A stretch of DNA of 64,000 nt from CBDHFQ01 sp965262565. Lineage in GTDB: Bacteria; Bacteroidota; Bacteroidia; J057. Location: assembly GCA_965262565.1 (NCBI GenBank), contig CBDHFQ010000024.1:1-64000 (forward strand), read 5' to 3'. The position numbers were made by a program, and so were the translations under genes. Shown one piece after another: positions 27,563 through 36,050 of this stretch. A model generated the notes under the pieces. The model ran no database searches, had not been told where the DNA came from, and worked only from the letters and a program-made list of their open reading frames with translations. The first letter of the stretch is position 1, and every line of letters starts with the position of its first letter.

Positions 27563-28341
27563 TCATACTGCCAGAATCTCCCTAGCTGCCGGACTAATCC
27601 GGCTCAAGGTATCTTGTCTAATAAATTGCATTTGATTGATTTGTTGATCCTGTTCTCTCCGGCAAAAATAACTGTGAATTGCCCTCCTGGAATGTTGGGT
27701 TCGATTTGTCGTTCCTCCATGCCAAGTATGAGAATTAAAAATGACCACGGTTCCAGCAGGAGCAATGATCAATTCCTCTTGAGGATGAGAACTCATAGGA
27801 TCATCCATGTCCTCTGCAGGTAATCTTCCAGATAAATGCGTCCCGGGGAACAACCCTGGTAGCACCATTTTCTTCCGTAAAATCATCCAGTAACCAAATA
27901 GAGTTGCACACCTGATAATTTCCGGAATCAACCGTCTCATGCCAGTCTACATGTAGCTTTTGCTGCCCCATACCAGGTTTTGCTGCCCGATAATTCAAGG
28001 AAGATAACTTAATCTCAGAACCTAATACGGTTACAATTCCGGCTAACACTTTAGGATGAGTATAAAAGATGTCAAATATAGGTCCCTTATTGACTAAATC
28101 AGCCAATCTATCCGCTCCTGCTTCTTTAGGATGTCTAATATTACCTGATAACATCAATTCCACTCCTGCTTCTTCACCTTCTTCAGTCAATAATTCATCA
28201 ATCCGATGCCTGATTGCAGCCAATTGATCATCAGATAAAAAGTTTTCCTAAAGAAAGATATCCTCTTTCCGCTAACAAATTTCTTTCTATTTGGCTCAAG
28301 AGTGAATACGATACGCCTAATTCCTGTAATGTTGAGTTCAC
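27563..28341 (-). pseudogene. Phytanoyl-CoA dioxygenase family gene broken by two frameshifts
   Basis: Three overlapping frames together make one PhyH protein of about 259 residues. Segment one (from about 28341) reads ERNLLAERGYLSLGKL. It stops in frame, and removing one base from the A-run at 28237-28241 joins it to SDDQLAAIRHRIDELL. Segment two runs through the metal-site LHVDWHET to ENGATRVVP. Removing one G from the run at 27845-27848 joins it to GTHLSGRLP and segment three, which carries the distal FNSHTWHGG motif, a possible 2-oxoglutarate Arg and the end at 27563. The first codon could be GTG at 28341; no ATG with family support is seen. Both indels lie in homopolymers, so sequencing error and true decay must both be considered. 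Confidence 0.75.
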
Positions 28342-28589
28342 GAGTAGAAAAATTTAGATGATGATGTAGGTTAGTCCTGTCGACTGGTTCTAATGTACAA
28401 ACTCTTTCCAATAAATTCACTTTTGAAACTTAAAAGGATACACCTAGGAATTAACATCAAAATACAAGGGAGCGTTAATTCCTTTTTTCCAATATGTAGG
28501 TACATTCAATTATCTCCTAAGTCTCTACAAAGCTATGGGCATCCATGGACGAATGTTTCCAATACGCCTTTTCGGCTGTACAAGCAAAG

Positions 28590-28748
28590 GTAGAAGATAG
28601 TCCCTGGGAATGTTACGATATGGAAGCAGATCGGACGGAAATGCACAACCTTATTGAAAAATATCCTAGTATAGCAGGCGAAATGGCATCAAGTTAGAAG
28701 AAGTGGGCCATAGAAGCTAAGGTCATCCCCTGGACCTGGAATAAATAG
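28590..28748 (+). pseudogene. 3' relic of a sulfatase gene
   Basis: One plus-strand frame reads VEDSPWECYDMEADRTEM, then HNLIEKYPSIAGEMASS, then a TAG stop at 28695-28697, then KKWAIEAKVIPWTWNK and a TAG at 28746-28748. This matches the usual C-terminus of arylsulfatases (PWELYDMEADRTE...HNL...W..WA...). The internal TAG sits where a Trp is expected. The frame is open back to about 28545, but nothing before 28590 looks like sulfatase, so the rest of the gene has been deleted. It is too short to be a working gene and shows that this locus once held another sulfatase. Confidence 0.6.
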
Positions 28749-28868
28749 ATTTGTTCTTAATTATTAATTCCTTTTACATCAACAGATCGAACCCAAATAA
28801 TTGTATATATCGTCCGTTGTAAAAAAATCAAGTGGACATGATTATACTCAAAACAAAGTAACAACTAG

Positions 28869-30581
28869 ATGCCAAATACATCCAATCTTTATCTTGTTCT
28901 ATTTCATTTCTCTACTTTTATATATAGCTTAACTTTCTTCACTTTAATAATTAGTGGTCCTTTATTTGCGCAATCACCGGTAGATACCTATGGAGCCCTT
29001 AGGGTCAAAGGGAATAAAATAGTAGATCAAAAAATGAATCCTGTCAGTTTAGCAGGTAATAGTTTTTTTTGGAGCAATACAGGATGGGGAGGAGAGAAAT
29101 ATTATAATGAGGAAGTGGTTTTGTGGTTGAAGGAGGATTGGAACGCAACGATCATTCGGGCTGCCATGGGGGTAGATGAATATGGCGGTTATAAAATGTT
29201 TCCGGATGAGAATAAACAAAGAGTTAAAAGATTAGTAGATGCTGCTATTGCCCATGGATTATATATCATTATTGATTGGCATTCTCACCATGCAGAAGAC
29301 AGTCCTGACTTAGCCGCAGAATTCTTTAGTGAAATGGCCAAGCTGTATGGAGAGTATGAAAATGTCATCTATGAAATTTATAATGAGCCGCTACAAGTGG
29401 ATTGGAACAATGTCATCAAACCATACGCTCAACAAGTAATCAAGGCAATCAGAGATGTAGATCCGGACAATCTTATTATCGTAGGAACACCTACATGGTC
29501 GCAAGATGTGGATATAGCTTCACAATCACCTATTACGGGATACGAGAATATTGCTTACACACTGCATTTTTATGCTGCTACTCATAAAGAGTCATTGATT
29601 CAAAAAGCACAGACCGCCTTAAATAATAATATCGCTCTTATGGTAACAGAATGGGGAACCGTCAGTGCATCCGGTGATGGAGCAGTAGATGAGGCCTCTA
29701 CAAATACCTGGATGAAGTTCATCAAAGACAATCATTTAAGTCATTTAAATTGGTCAGTTAATGATAAAGTTGAAGGAGCCTCCATATTAAAACCAGGTAG
29801 TAGTACGTCAGGTGGCTGGCAGGAAAGCGACCTAACTTCTTCAGGGATCTTTGTCAAAAATATCGTCAAAAATTGGGGACCAAGTGTGCCTGAAGAGCCA
29901 GAACCCCCTGTACCTCCTGAAGGGGGAGTGAGATTAAAAGTAAGAAGCTTATTGGAAGGATACATGGACAAAGACGGAAAGAAAATGAAGTTGGATCTAA
30001 ATCAAAAAGGCCTTATCCCCAATGCCCAGCCATTTAATGAACCTCCTTATGAATATGCAGGTCAAGAGGTCATAGATCAACTTCCAGCGTCTATGGTAGA
30101 TTGGATCTTGCTTGAGTTGAGAGACGCCAATAAGGTAGAAACTGTGGTTAGCAGGCGGGCAGCCTGGGTAGACGAAAATGGGAACTTACATGATATGGAT
30201 GGATCGGAAGGAATTCAATTCGAGGAATTAGATCAGGAAGAATACGTTGTGGCTCTTATTCCGAGAGGACATTTAGCCATTATGAGCAGGGAGCCTATAA
30301 AAATGGGTACAGATGAAGAGGTCTTAGATTTCACCATCTCGGAAAATAAGGCTTATGGTCAAGGACAATTAAAATCGGTAGGGAATGTATTTGTCCAATA
30401 TGCTGGCGATTTTGATAGCAATGGAATTATCAATAATCTGGACTTCAACCTATGGAAAGTCGTCAGTGCTGGCCTAAATCTATACATACCCATAGATGTT
30501 GATGGAAATGGTATCATTAATAATTTGGACTACAACCTCTGGACCTTAAACCGAAGTAAAATTGGGATACTTTCTTTCTAG
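28869..30581 (+). CDS. GH5 (subfamily 2-like) cellulase with C-terminal dockerin-like repeats
   Basis: This 570-residue secreted endoglucanase has a signal region to about residue 35 (SGPLFAQ). The catalytic TIM barrel (about 40-335) has IIRAAMG, IDWHSHHAE (135-143), acid/base E173 in IYEIYNEPL, and nucleophile E261 in MVTEWGT. A Pro/Glu linker (338-352) leads to a beta-rich module (about 354-505) seen in other secreted Bacteroidota proteins. At the end are two calcium-loop-like repeats, DFDSNGIINNLDFNLW and DVDGNGIINNLDYNLW, which resemble a dockerin or thrombospondin-3-type Ca site. It lacks a T9SS sorting domain. It is the one intact gene in a zone of broken genes. Confidence 0.92.
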   Translation: MPNTSNLYLVLFHFSTFIYSLTFFTLIISGPLFAQSPVDTYGALRVKGNKIVDQKMNPVSLAGNSFFWSNTGWGGEKYYNEEVVLWLKEDWNATIIRAAMGVDEYGGYKMFPDENKQRVKRLVDAAIAHGLYIIIDWHSHHAEDSPDLAAEFFSEMAKLYGEYENVIYEIYNEPLQVDWNNVIKPYAQQVIKAIRDVDPDNLIIVGTPTWSQDVDIASQSPITGYENIAYTLHFYAATHKESLIQKAQTALNNNIALMVTEWGTVSASGDGAVDEASTNTWMKFIKDNHLSHLNWSVNDKVEGASILKPGSSTSGGWQESDLTSSGIFVKNIVKNWGPSVPEEPEPPVPPEGGVRLKVRSLLEGYMDKDGKKMKLDLNQKGLIPNAQPFNEPPYEYAGQEVIDQLPASMVDWILLELRDANKVETVVSRRAAWVDENGNLHDMDGSEGIQFEELDQEEYVVALIPRGHLAIMSREPIKMGTDEEVLDFTISENKAYGQGQLKSVGNVFVQYAGDFDSNGIINNLDFNLWKVVSAGLNLYIPIDVDGNGIINNLDYNLWTLNRSKIGILSF

Positions 30582-30600
30582 TTAGCTTTGTATTTCGAAG

Positions 30601-30631
30601 AAATAAAAAGTCGGTAGTTTATGCTACCGAC
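30601..30631 (-). terminator. Rho-independent terminator (minus strand)
   Basis: GTCGGTAG (30610-30617) and CTACCGAC (30624-30631) form a perfect eight-base stem with loop TTTATG. On the minus strand it is followed by a U-rich tract (TTTTTATTT). It lies 73 bases beyond the stop of the outer-membrane barrel gene, and 28 bases past the convergent GH5 stop, for which it may act in the other direction. Confidence 0.75.
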
Positions 30632-30703
30632 ATAAGTTGTAATAATGTTTCATACCATTTCAATGCCTTAATAAAACGAACCTTCATTCAAAGTTACGGA
30701 ATT

Positions 30704-31615
30704 TTACAGATTAAGGATGAAAGATGGACTAATTATCTGAGATTTTCCTACATTTCTTCCATCTACATATATATGATATCCCAAAGAAACGCTAATCAAT
30801 TCGCTAATGCGATAAAATCCTGCTAAGCCTATCCGAAATATATTCTCTCTTGTTTCGGGAAAGTTGTTATTAAATCCTTCTCCATTAATATCTACTGCTT
30901 CAGACTCACTCATCACTAATTCATACTCAGCATTTACATTCCACCTATCTTTCCTATATCCAAATCTTCCCAAAAACATCACGGCATTAGGAAACGTCAA
31001 AATCTTCTCCCCCAACATTATTAATCCGCTTCTTCATTTAATCGAAGCCCCAACATATATGTCCCAAACCAACCAGAAAGGAGCTTCCACATGAGCAAAT
31101 CCTTTCAATTGTAAAGAGGTGGCGCCTCTACCCAGCGTTAGAAACCCATTAGGTTCGTAGTCGCTGAGTGGCGTAGAGAATCCTACAGATCCTGCTAAAC
31201 GAACATCGGATTTAAGCAAGGTAAATCGAATAGGCGCATAAAGGACATCTACAGAAATATCCATAAATCCATTGGCTTCTGTCAATGCTGTCACCAGATC
31301 CGGATCGCCATTTCCGCTGGCAGTTACATAAGGAATGCTTGCGCTGATTTGGAGATTGTTCAATATACCGTAGATCCCCTGTAATGAAATATGATGTTTA
31401 TCAATATTGTTGTGGGTAGGAACAGGACTGATATTCTCCTGGCCAATGAAATAACTATTAAAAAAATTGTATTCATAGCTCAATGATACTGCCCCCTTAC
31501 CTTTCCCCACTAAGAAGCTATTTAAGGCTGGCTGGCTATAACTTAACAGAGGAAATCCAAGTAACCCCAAAATTACACATCGAACGATAGGATAAGGTAG
31601 ATTTGTCTTTCTCAT
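30704..31615 (-). pseudogene. Outer-membrane beta-barrel (transporter-like) gene with in-frame stop
   Basis: Two pieces in the same frame are separated only by a TGA at 31034-31036. The first (31615 to 31034) has a signal peptide (about 1-28, ending SYSQ) and alternating strands such as GAVSLSYEYNFFNS, HHISLQGIYGIL and ISASIPYVTASG. The second resumes five codons later with MLGEKILTFPNAVMFLGRFGYR and ends with SFILNL, a typical barrel C-terminus. Together they give about 303 residues, a normal length for small outer-membrane channels of the phenol-degradation meta-pathway/transporter type. The stop replaces what would be one sense codon. A strong terminator lies downstream. Confidence 0.7.
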
Positions 31616-31796
31616 TGGACCGATACTGTAAATATTAATGATGAACCAATGGTAGAAAGTTCTCCTTAGAAGAGACGTCGCTTAAAAGACCTGCTGAAAA
31701 CATTCTTCACTTGCGAGATATTTATGACCAAAAAGTCAATAAATTGTGATAGAAATGGGATAGAAAAGCTAGAATAGATTTTCCCACTATTAGGTA

Positions 31797-32915
31797 TTAA
31801 GGGGTAGGCATTTGATCTCTGTATCGGTCCCAATGTTCTACAATCTCATTTACCACTACATTTCCAACGTTAAAGGCTGCTTCTAGAGAAGGAATAAAAG
31901 CCGTATATCCTTTTCCTGCCAATTTTTCTCCCGATAAGCTTTCTACTGCAGTAATTCCCGGATATTGCATGGTAAAATTGCTTGCCGTTCTGAGTACTAA
32001 CACTCGACCCACATCCACTTTATCAGCTTGGTCCAACATGGATAAAGCCTGAAGCGTCCCAGAATCTTCCATAGCAGAAGTAACAAAATTACCCTCTCCT
32101 TTTGTCCAATATTTCACCCATTCATTGGCCCATGCATTAAGCTCAGCCCCATGCCAATAGGTACTGGCCGCCAATTGATCTCCAATTAACACACGCGGAG
32201 GTAATTGCGCTTGTTCGTGATCCACATATAATTTCCGCATTCCCTGAATCTGCTCATTATCAACCAACGCTACCTCTTTTGTCAATTCATATGCCCAATT
32301 TACCAATCCTTCATTCAGTTGAAATACCTGTGCAGCGTTTTCATTGGCTATAGGCTGTTCATAAGGATAGGTCTTTCGCAAAGGAATATATCCAGTTTCC
32401 CAATCCAAAGGCACCTCTTCTCTATCGATTTCGTGTCCCAGATCACCATCTACTACCCATTTAGCCCAGACCGCCGAACCAGTAGAACCATCCTCAGGAT
32501 CTATACCAGCTATTCCCGCTACCAACCAATAGGCATTCGTCAAGTCAAATCGCTCATCCATTCCCAACGCCATCACAGAAGCAGCTGCATTCGCAGTCCC
32601 TATTCCCGTAACTAATCCCAATACCCGCTTGTCAGCATTGTAACGAAGGGGGAAATTCCCTTGAGGAAACTTAAACTCTTCCGACAGCGGTACATTTTCT
32701 ACCCAATATTGAAATTCTCCCGGTCTGTCTCCGCTTAACTCTCCTAATTCAAACATACTGACGACGACCACTTTGACAGGAATAGCAGTAGTTTGTTGTT
32801 GTTCCGTACCAATGGGTGAGGTACACGAGCTTAACATTCCCACCCAAATTATTACTCCCATCCAAACCCAATGAAAAGCACTTGGCATATTGGTATAAAA
32901 ATTCAATCGTATCAT
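31797..32915 (-). CDS. NUP-family purine nucleoside permease/nucleosidase-like lipoprotein
   Basis: This protein of 372 residues belongs to the NUP (purine nucleoside permease) family, with PVKVVVVSMFELGELSGDRPGE, VLGLVTGIGTANAAASVMALG and YWLVAGIAGIDPEDGSTG. I place the start at the ATG at 32915, two bases after the adenosine deaminase stop, with GGGAG eight bases upstream; an earlier TTG is less likely. The N-terminus has a lipobox (GMLSSC), so the protein is exported and lipid-anchored. The family has the nucleoside-phosphorylase fold, and a lipoprotein without membrane helices cannot be a channel. A nucleoside-cleaving or -binding role outside the inner membrane fits better. It is in an operon with the deaminase. 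Confidence 0.85.
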   Translation of the reverse strand: MIRLNFYTNMPSAFHWVWMGVIIWVGMLSSCTSPIGTEQQQTTAIPVKVVVVSMFELGELSGDRPGEFQYWVENVPLSEEFKFPQGNFPLRYNADKRVLGLVTGIGTANAAASVMALGMDERFDLTNAYWLVAGIAGIDPEDGSTGSAVWAKWVVDGDLGHEIDREEVPLDWETGYIPLRKTYPYEQPIANENAAQVFQLNEGLVNWAYELTKEVALVDNEQIQGMRKLYVDHEQAQLPPRVLIGDQLAASTYWHGAELNAWANEWVKYWTKGEGNFVTSAMEDSGTLQALSMLDQADKVDVGRVLVLRTASNFTMQYPGITAVESLSGEKLAGKGYTAFIPSLEAAFNVGNVVVNEIVEHWDRYRDQMPTP

Positions 32916-32917
32916 AT

Positions 32918-34504
32918 TCAACTCCCTTTAGTCATATAATCATTGGCCCAATCTACAAATACATCCCATCTTTTTTCCCACTCCGCTATACTTCGAGCTT
33001 TTAAATCACCCTCTAAGCCACTATACAGTAAAGACTGATATGCTAGTTGTTTTACCTGTTTCAGATCCAATTCCCAGGCTAACACGGCCATCCAGTAATC
33101 ATAACTCATCCCTACATAATCGAATATGAGGGGATCATCAGAACTAAGGGTCATGGGAATTCCTCGGGCCAGATAAGACAAGGCTGGATGGACCCTCAAA
33201 TCCCTTACATATCCTAATATCTGGTTGCTCAAAGGATTCACTTCCAGCGCTATTCCCTGCTGCTTAATTAATTTAAACAATGAAGGGTATCTGTATAAAT
33301 TAAATCCATGCCCTATGCGTTTGGAATCGAGCAACAAGGCATCATATAAATTATCTACATCCCAGTGGCTCTCTCCATCATGTAGAAAAAGGGGCATCTC
33401 TATCTGATGGACCTTTTCCAGAGAATCCTTGTCGAGCCAACTATCCAAAAAATATTTCGTGCTATGCCCCTTATCTTCATGTGCTACCAAATCATATCCA
33501 AGCACATACTCAGGATATTTTTTCCTCACCTTAAATGCATCAGCAAAATCAGCTGAGATATATTCGCGATCCTTAAATCTTAAATTAACGTAAATAAGGC
33601 GCAAACTAAAATGGGGATCTTTTTCTTGTAATTGCTGTTCGATCTGTTGCCAGTAATGAATAATCGTATCTGCTGAAAAATAGCCGTCTGGATGTATCGT
33701 ATCGTATAACTTAGCTTCTCCAGGTCGTAGAAATACGCGTAATTCGGCATGTTGTATCCCATCTTCAATTAAGCTGTCCAAAGCAGCCTTGTGATAAGCT
33801 TCAAAAACAGGTTGATAGCGTATAAATCTACCGATTCGTTGGAACCGCTTTTCAAATTCTCCCCAGATATTCACAGAATCTTTAAAAATATTCTGATCAA
33901 ATACGAGTAATCTCCTCAGAGAATCTTTAAAGGAAGGAACTTCACGATCCAATTGTTGGAATCCGATAAACCCTTCCGGAACTTGGTCTTCAGCGAAAAA
34001 ATGAAGTTGCCCTTTGATATACGTGCTTTGTTGATAAGTAGAAGCTGTATTATTTTCTCTTGTTTTGGGCCAATATACAAAGCAGTTGGGTGTGGTAGCT
34101 GCTCGATCAACGATCCAATCTGCTGTGCCGGAGGCTGAAGCATGCAAATGAAGGATTGCACCTTTTGGAAGTTGCTTAAGAATGGAAAATAAGCTGGTAC
34201 TTTCTATATGTTTTTTAGAGAGATAAAAAGGGCTGGCAGGAGGGAAAAAGTGTTCTGCACGATAAGCAGTTATCATCTCCTCGATCAAGTTTTTCCATCG
34301 TTTGTTTAATTGTTCTTCTTTTTCAGTCCATGTTAGTGTGGAATGATATGTCAATGCACTATCCTCAAATACTAACTTGTTTCTAGCCTCCTCATAAGCG
34401 CTTTTATTTCTGTTAGCCTTTTTGATGAAGAGTTGTTGGGGGGAACAGGCACACAACCCTGCTAAGCAAATGATTGATAAAAGAATAGTTCTTCCCTGAA
34501 TCAT
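32918..34504 (-). CDS. ADGF-type adenosine deaminase, lipoprotein
   Basis: This protein of 528 residues is a member of the adenosine deaminase superfamily of the secreted growth-factor (ADGF/CECR1-like) type. Metal and active-site motifs are LPKGAILHLHASASG (HxH), the LFLHDGESHW His-Glu pair, SKRIGHGFNL, LEVNPLSNQIL and LSSDDPLIF. An upstream in-frame ATG at 34567 exists, but the ATG at 34504 begins MIQGRTILLSIICLAGLCAC, a clean lipoprotein signal, so I use it. It should deaminate adenosine to inosine in the periplasm or at the cell surface. The NUP-family gene follows two bases after its stop, and a base permease is divergent from it. Confidence 0.88.
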   Translation of the reverse strand: MIQGRTILLSIICLAGLCACSPQQLFIKKANRNKSAYEEARNKLVFEDSALTYHSTLTWTEKEEQLNKRWKNLIEEMITAYRAEHFFPPASPFYLSKKHIESTSLFSILKQLPKGAILHLHASASGTADWIVDRAATTPNCFVYWPKTRENNTASTYQQSTYIKGQLHFFAEDQVPEGFIGFQQLDREVPSFKDSLRRLLVFDQNIFKDSVNIWGEFEKRFQRIGRFIRYQPVFEAYHKAALDSLIEDGIQHAELRVFLRPGEAKLYDTIHPDGYFSADTIIHYWQQIEQQLQEKDPHFSLRLIYVNLRFKDREYISADFADAFKVRKKYPEYVLGYDLVAHEDKGHSTKYFLDSWLDKDSLEKVHQIEMPLFLHDGESHWDVDNLYDALLLDSKRIGHGFNLYRYPSLFKLIKQQGIALEVNPLSNQILGYVRDLRVHPALSYLARGIPMTLSSDDPLIFDYVGMSYDYWMAVLAWELDLKQVKQLAYQSLLYSGLEGDLKARSIAEWEKRWDVFVDWANDYMTKGS

Positions 34505-34567
34505 GCACAATCTTACTGAATTTCGAAAGGAATTGCTATTTTTATTTTTTAGCTCTTCTGAAATCAT

Positions 34568-35974
34568 ATGTGGAATTACTTTCGCTTGAAAGAAGCAAAT
34601 ACCAATCCCAGGCAGGAAATGTTGGCAGGACTTACCACTTTTCTGACCATGTCTTATATTATTTTTGTCAATCCCAACATTCTTAGTGTGGCAGGTATGC
34701 CCGTAGAGAGTGTATTTGTTGCCACCTGTTTAGCTTCGGCATTAGGCACGTTCATCATGGCGGTGGTGGCTAATTATCCATTTGCTTTAGCACCAGGAAT
34801 GGGCTTAAATGCCTTTTTTACTTTTACCCTGGTTCAATCTCTGGGATATTCCTGGCAGCAAGGTCTTGCAGTTGTTTTTATTTCCGGTCTCATATTTCTC
34901 CTGCTTACCTACACAGGCTTGCGGGAAATGATTGCGACTGCCTTACCTGCTCCTATCAGATTAGCCATACCTGCTGGAATAGGGCTTTTCATTGCCTTAA
35001 TTGGGCTTAATAGTAGTGGATTAGTAAGAATCAATCAAGGACCTATTTTGGATATTATTTACGGGACCGATCCGCTGGAAGCAGATACATTGGCTTCAGC
35101 TGTATTAAACGCTCCTCCTCAGGTGTTGGAAATGGGGAATTTATCTGATCCCTCTGTATGGCTAGCTGCGCTAGGCTTGGTGTTACTGGTGATATTAGTG
35201 GTATGGAAAGTGAAAACTGCCTTATTATGGAGCATTTTAGGGATTACTTTACTCAGCCTACTTCTGGGAGTAAGCACACTTCCTGAACAATTTTCTCTGG
35301 GAGAAATAAGTATAGGAGCCACTTTTCTTCAACTGGACATAGGAGGGCTTTTGGAAGTAGGCCAGCAAGATACTTCCTTTTGGGATGCCTTATTCAATGT
35401 AGTATTAGTTGTCATTTCATTTACGCTTGTAGATCTGTTCGATACAATGGGAACCTTATTAGGAACAGCATCTAAGGGCAATATGCTGGATGAATCGGGG
35501 AATTTACCCAAAATGAAACAAGCCATGTCTGCGGATGCCTGGGCCACCACTTTAGGCGCTTTATTGGGCACTTCCACCACCACCGTATATATAGAAAGTG
35601 GATCGGGAATTGCACAAGGAGGTCGAACGGGATTAACCGCATTAACCGTTGCCGTGTTATTTCTGCTAGCGATCTTTTTTGCTCCCCTGGCGGCTATCGT
35701 TCCTACCGCGGCTACGGCACCTGCCCTCATTATGGTAGGCTTTATGATGATGGAAAGTATGACTCAATTACCTTTCTCAGATCCCGAAGAATGGATTCCC
35801 GCCTTATCTGTGATATTTTTAATGCCCTTTACTTACAGTATCGCCAATGGAATAGCGATAGGAATTATTCTTTATACCCTTATCAAAGTTGTTCGAGGGA
35901 AATGGCTACAGATACATCCAATTATGTACGTATTTACCTTGTTGTTTTTGTTGAGGTATATAGTCATCAGCTAA
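34568..35974 (+). CDS. NCS2 family AzgA-type purine base permease
   Basis: This 468-residue permease has about 12-14 membrane helices. The start MWNYFRLKEANTNPRQEMLAGLTTFLTMSYIIFVNP and the motif ALAPGMGLNAFFTFT are those of the AzgA/PbuG/GhxP hypoxanthine-guanine-adenine transporters. LVDLFDTMGTLLGTASKG and GTSTTTVYIESGSGIAQGGRTGLTA are the helix 8 and 10 signatures. It is divergent from the lipoprotein adenosine deaminase and NUP-type genes, which would make hypoxanthine outside the cell membrane, so it likely imports that base. Its ATG at 34568 abuts an upstream in-frame ATG of the deaminase (CAT-ATG); the deaminase start I prefer leaves 63 bases between the genes. Confidence 0.92.
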   Translation: MWNYFRLKEANTNPRQEMLAGLTTFLTMSYIIFVNPNILSVAGMPVESVFVATCLASALGTFIMAVVANYPFALAPGMGLNAFFTFTLVQSLGYSWQQGLAVVFISGLIFLLLTYTGLREMIATALPAPIRLAIPAGIGLFIALIGLNSSGLVRINQGPILDIIYGTDPLEADTLASAVLNAPPQVLEMGNLSDPSVWLAALGLVLLVILVVWKVKTALLWSILGITLLSLLLGVSTLPEQFSLGEISIGATFLQLDIGGLLEVGQQDTSFWDALFNVVLVVISFTLVDLFDTMGTLLGTASKGNMLDESGNLPKMKQAMSADAWATTLGALLGTSTTTVYIESGSGIAQGGRTGLTALTVAVLFLLAIFFAPLAAIVPTAATAPALIMVGFMMMESMTQLPFSDPEEWIPALSVIFLMPFTYSIANGIAIGIILYTLIKVVRGKWLQIHPIMYVFTLLFLLRYIVIS

Positions 35975-35975
35975 T

Positions 35976-36018
35976 AAAAAAGGGAACAGATATCGCATTT
36001 GTGCGATTCTGCTCCCTT
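35976..36018 (-). terminator. Terminator for the minus-strand block ending in the VOC gene
   Basis: An imperfect hairpin (35980-36018) pairs AAGGGA with TCCCTT, CAGA with TCTG and ATCGCA with TGCGAT around a TTTG loop. On the minus strand it is followed by a U-run (A-run 35976-35981). It lies 33 bases past the VOC gene stop and directly after the stop of the convergent permease gene. Confidence 0.7.
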
Positions 36019-36050
36019 CCACTTCTATAAAACTTAAAAATCTATAGATA

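Noticed and set aside
28187..28420. A 77-codon minus-strand open frame as a separate gene
   Set aside because: It overlaps the 5' part of the broken PhyH gene; the PhyH-like residues are in a different frame and this one has no family signature.
28746..28753. TAGATTTG as a promoter for the GH5 gene
   Set aside because: The -7 octamer matches, but no TTG lies 17-21 bases upstream, and it overlaps the stop of the sulfatase relic.
31034..31036. TGA in the barrel gene as a selenocysteine codon
   Set aside because: No selenoprotein family match, no stem-loop evidence, and an outer-membrane strand is an unlikely place; a nonsense mutation is simpler.
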